The translations under genes were made by a program, and so were the position numbers. DNA of 64,000 nucleotides from Spiribacter halobius (lineage in GTDB: Bacteria; Pseudomonadota; Gammaproteobacteria; Nitrococcales; Nitrococcaceae): the NCBI RefSeq assembly GCF_020883455.1, contig NZ_CP086615.1, forward strand, positions 1,984,001 to 2,048,000, in the 5' to 3' direction. Of this stretch, positions 61,888-64,000 are shown in pieces. Below the pieces are notes generated by a model that was not told the origin of the DNA, searched no databases, and worked only from the letters and a program-made list of their open reading frames with translations. The stretch's first letter is position 1. Every line of letters begins with the position of its first letter.

Positions 61888-62514
61888 TCAGTCGCTGGAG
61901 CAGTCGCGCACGAAGGGCCGGAGCTTTTTGCGGCTCTGGGAGACGTATTCCCGGGCGGCGCCCGGCGTGCGCCCGAGGCGTGCCCCGATCTCGGCCATCG
62001 CCAGCCCGTCCAGGGCCGCCCAGATCAGGCAGCGCGCGCGGTCGGGATGGGCCCGGGCGAAGCGGACCAGTGCCAGCCGGATGCGGGCGCCGTGCTCCTC
62101 CTGCGCCACCTGCTCGGGGATCGACAGCTGGGGGTCTGCCAGACGCTCGATCACGTCGTCGGCGAGCGGCTGCTGATGGCGGCGCAGCCGCAGCGCGTCG
62201 ATCATCACCCGGCGCGCAGTGGTGCGCAGCCACGCCCCGATGCGCGCGGGATCCCGGACCTCATGGGCGTGCCGGATGAGGCGCAGGAAGGTGTCGTGGG
62301 TCCAGTCGTCCGCTTCGGCCGCGCTCACCCCCTGGCGGCGGTAGCGTTCGCGGAGCCCGGCGGCGTGCCGGCGGTAGAGGCTGGCCAGCGCACGCTGGCG
62401 CTCGTGCGGCCGGCCATGGCGGAGCGCTGCCATCAGTGCGGCGTCGCTCTCGTCCCCGGCGTGACCGCCGTCCATGCGCTGGGCATGGCCGTCCGGCGTC
62501 GGTGGTGTCGGCAT
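61888..62514 (-). CDS. ECF-like RNA polymerase sigma factor
   Basis: This 208-aa protein has sigma70 region 2 (QRALASLYRRHAAGLRERYR, then DWTHDTFLRLIRHAHEVRDP and WLRTTARRVMIDALRLRRHQ) and region 4 (DRARCLIWAALDGLAMAEIG, then ARLGRTPGAAREYVSQSRKK). There is no region 1 or 3. The ATG at 62514 has GGAGGA 8 bp upstream; a longer frame to 62589 is less likely. No anti-sigma gene is adjacent. It is divergent from hsp20-lon; a regulatory link is possible but not shown. Confidence 0.9.
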   Translation of the reverse strand: MPTPPTPDGHAQRMDGGHAGDESDAALMAALRHGRPHERQRALASLYRRHAAGLRERYRRQGVSAAEADDWTHDTFLRLIRHAHEVRDPARIGAWLRTTARRVMIDALRLRRHQQPLADDVIERLADPQLSIPEQVAQEEHGARIRLALVRFARAHPDRARCLIWAALDGLAMAEIGARLGRTPGAAREYVSQSRKKLRPFVRDCSSD

Positions 62515-62729
62515 CGAAGTCTTCCTCCAAGGCTTGTTGTTCTTGGTGCCCGGAGTGGCTGCGCAGACGGTCCGAACCGTCCTGCGCACAGGGACGGCAG
62601 GGGAGCGCCTCCGCTAAAGCGGCAGGTGGCAGTGACCGGCGTCAAAGTCGTGGGTTTGTGACGCGGTGCCTGATTGACCGTGCAATCAATCACGCTGCGC
62701 ACAGGGTTTCCGCGCCGCCACGGCCGCCG

Positions 62730-62767
62730 CTTGAAGGCTCCCCCACCGACCACCATCTCTGGGGGAG
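62730..62767 (+). promoter_or_regulatory. Sigma32-like heat-shock promoter with overlapping inverted repeat
   Basis: CTTGAAG (62730-62736), 14 bp, CACCATCT (62751-62758) fits CTTGAAA-N11-16-CCCCATNT with one mismatch in each box. A perfect 8-bp inverted repeat CTCCCCCA (62738-62745) / TGGGGGAG (62760-62767) straddles the -10, placed like an operator. The hsp20 ATG is 55 bp after the -10. Elsewhere in the 299-bp gap there is a small dyad TGATTG/CAATCA (62671-62688); nothing else is evident. Confidence 0.7.
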
Positions 62768-62813
62768 TGCGTGCCGGCCGGGGCCGGCTACAGAACGGAT
62801 TCAGGAGCGGCGG

Positions 62814-63215
62814 ATGACCTCACGTGACCTGGAACGCCTGATGTGGGCGGATGCCTGCGAGATGCTCGATCGTGCCGAGCGGCTGCGGCGGCAGTTCTTC
62901 CGCCCGGCCAGCGGGGCAGCCACCTCGGTGTGGGAGCCGCCAGTGGACGTCTACCAGAGCGCGGACACGGTCTGGCTGGTGGTCGCCATGCCCGGGGTGT
63001 CCCCGGAAGCCATCGAGGTCAGCGTGCGGGGCAGCGAGCTGGTGGTAAGCGGCGAGCGGGCGTTGCCGGCCGTGGCCCGCGCCGGCTCGGTACGCCGCCT
63101 GGAGATCCCCCACGGCCGCTTCGAGCGGCGACTGACGCTGCCCCCCGGCACCTACCGCCTGGCCGAGCGGTACTGGGAGGACGGCTGCCTGTTCCTCGGC
63201 CTGCAGATCGCCTGA
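62814..63215 (+). CDS. Small heat-shock protein (Hsp20/alpha-crystallin)
   Basis: This 133-aa ATP-independent holdase has an alpha-crystallin domain of about residues 40-130: WEPPVDVYQSADTVWLVVAM, PGVSPEAIEVSVRGSELVVS, then RRLEIPHGRFERRLTLPPGT. The final strand GCLFLGLQIA replaces the common 'nGvL.i.ipk' end, so the C-terminal IxI/V oligomerisation tail is essentially missing. AGGAG lies upstream of the ATG. It is 17 bp upstream of lon, giving a heat-shock chaperone/protease pair behind the sigma32-like promoter. Confidence 0.92.
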   Translation: MTSRDLERLMWADACEMLDRAERLRRQFFRPASGAATSVWEPPVDVYQSADTVWLVVAMPGVSPEAIEVSVRGSELVVSGERALPAVARAGSVRRLEIPHGRFERRLTLPPGTYRLAERYWEDGCLFLGLQIA

Positions 63216-63232
63216 CGCGGAGTCACGCCACC

Positions 63233-64000
63233 ATGACGGATATCGAACATCACGGCCCGGACGCCGGCCGCCAGCAGCCGCCACTGCCAGACGACGCCCT
63301 CATCCTGCTGCCGGTGCGGGACCTTGTGCTCTTCCCGCAGCTGGTGCTGCCCGTGGGCATCGGACGGCGGCTGTCGGTGGCGGCGGCCCAGCAGGCGGTT
63401 CGCGACGATCGGCCGCTGGGGGTGCTGCTGCAGCGCGAGCGCGAGACCGAGCAGCCCGCCGGCGACGAGCTCTACCCGATGGGCACCGTGGCCAATGTGC
63501 TGCGCTTCGTCTCCGGAGAGGACGGCAACCACCACCTGGTCCTGCAGGGCGTGGAGCGCTTCCGGGTGCGCGAGTACCTTGAGGGCTACCCGTTCCTGGT
63601 CGCCCGGGTGGAGCGCATCCGCGAGGAGCAGCCCGAGGGGCCGGAAACCGAGGCGCGCGTGCTCGCCCTGCGCGAGCGCGCGCTCGAGGCCCTGGAGCTG
63701 CTGCCGCAGGCCCCGCGGGAGCTTGCCGGCGCGATCCGCTCGATCACCGAGCCGGGCCTGCTGGCGGACGCGGTGGCCGGCTATCTCGACCTGTCGCCGG
63801 CGGAGAAGCAGGAGCTGCTCGAGGAGACCGACGTCATCAGCCGGCTCGACCGGGTGCAGTCGCTGCTCGACTACCGCGTCGAGGTGCTGCGGCTGTCGCA
63901 GAAGATCAGCCAGCGCACCCAGGAGACCATGAGCGAGCGCCAGCGCGAGGCGGTGCTGCGCGAGCAGCTGCGCTCGATCCAGCAGGAGCTCGGCGAGGGC
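63233..64000 (+). CDS. lon: ATP-dependent protease Lon (LonA type), 5' part
   Basis: The first 256 residues are inside the window; the gene runs off the end. The LON substrate-binding domain is clear: LILLPVRDLVLFPQLVLPVG, then HLVLQGVERFRVREYLEGYP and ISRLDRVQSLLDYRVEVLRL. The start of the long helical region is YRVEVLRLSQKISQRTQE, ending REAVLREQLRSIQQELGEG, the entry to the AAA domain. The ATG at 63233 follows GGAGTCACGCC. Whether this is the main Lon or a second, Hsp20-linked LonA cannot be decided from this part. Confidence 0.93.
   Translation, partial: MTDIEHHGPDAGRQQPPLPDDALILLPVRDLVLFPQLVLPVGIGRRLSVAAAQQAVRDDRPLGVLLQRERETEQPAGDELYPMGTVANVLRFVSGEDGNHHLVLQGVERFRVREYLEGYPFLVARVERIREEQPEGPETEARVLALRERALEALELLPQAPRELAGAIRSITEPGLLADAVAGYLDLSPAEKQELLEETDVISRLDRVQSLLDYRVEVLRLSQKISQRTQETMSERQREAVLREQLRSIQQELGEG

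Overview
The window is about 64 kb of high-GC DNA from what looks like a polarly flagellated gammaproteobacterium. The evidence is the order fliC-flaG-fliD-fliS-fliT, fleQ, fliEFGHIJ-K-LMNOPQR, flhB-flhA-flhF-flhG-fliA, cheY-cheZ-cheA-cheB-parC-parP-cheW, which is typical of Pseudomonas/Vibrio-type polar systems, together with sigma54 and sigma28 promoter motifs where such a hierarchy expects them. An ectothiorhodospiraceae-like halophile would fit the base composition and the intergenic repeats, but the lineage is inference.

Layout. 1-9669: late flagellar genes (3' part of flgK, flgL, a TPR-sulfotransferase, flagellin behind a sigma28 promoter, flaG, fliD, fliS, a fliT-like chaperone). 9700-12770: fleQ alone, bracketed by two oppositely oriented arrays of a ~230-bp repeat. 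12770-18542: sigma54 promoter and fliEFGHIJ. 18605-19860: an IS110-family element inserted in an intergenic repeat; its 5' non-coding end carries a readable candidate bridge RNA. 20076-25912: fliK, then sigma54-fliLMNOPQR. 26403-40000: sigma54-flhB-flhA-flhF-flhG-fliA-cheYZAB-parC-parP-cheW-DUF2802, tightly overlapping. 40617-43181: a FliK-like/FlhB-tail pair diverging from a sigma54-driven GGDEF gene. 43446-46142: DamX-like SPOR protein, tRNA-Glu, aldo/keto reductase. 46325-50778: a small accessory island next to the tRNA (CopG/PIN toxin-antitoxin, a 1081-aa PLD-SNF2 helicase, a wrecked parDE). 50811-64000: housekeeping and stress genes (nitrilase, secreted coiled-coil protein, PAS hybrid kinase, MerR plus P-type metal ATPase, HlyIII, methyltransferase, 8-oxoguanine-deaminase-like enzyme, ECF sigma factor, Hsp20 and the start of Lon).

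The strongest observation is the IS110 element. Its ends, 2-bp core (CT on the transposase strand) and interrupted target can be reconstructed. The non-coding end upstream of the transposase contains, in the order known from IS621, short stretches matching left target, right target, left donor and right donor, and joining the two ends would assemble a sigma70-like promoter. The target is part of an intergenic repeat module present many times in this window.

A second theme is modular intergenic repeats (here called modules A: CAACCGCAAAGGCGC-like; B: TAGGTCGTGCGC dyad; C: ACACAACGACACAACGGACA-like; D: TAGGTCGG dyad with CGCCGGCAGGCGAA). They occur as tandem arrays, as a ~470-bp nested palindrome and as direct duplications, mostly just upstream of sigma54 promoters. 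A separate REP-like family has entered the coding linkers of cheB and parP.
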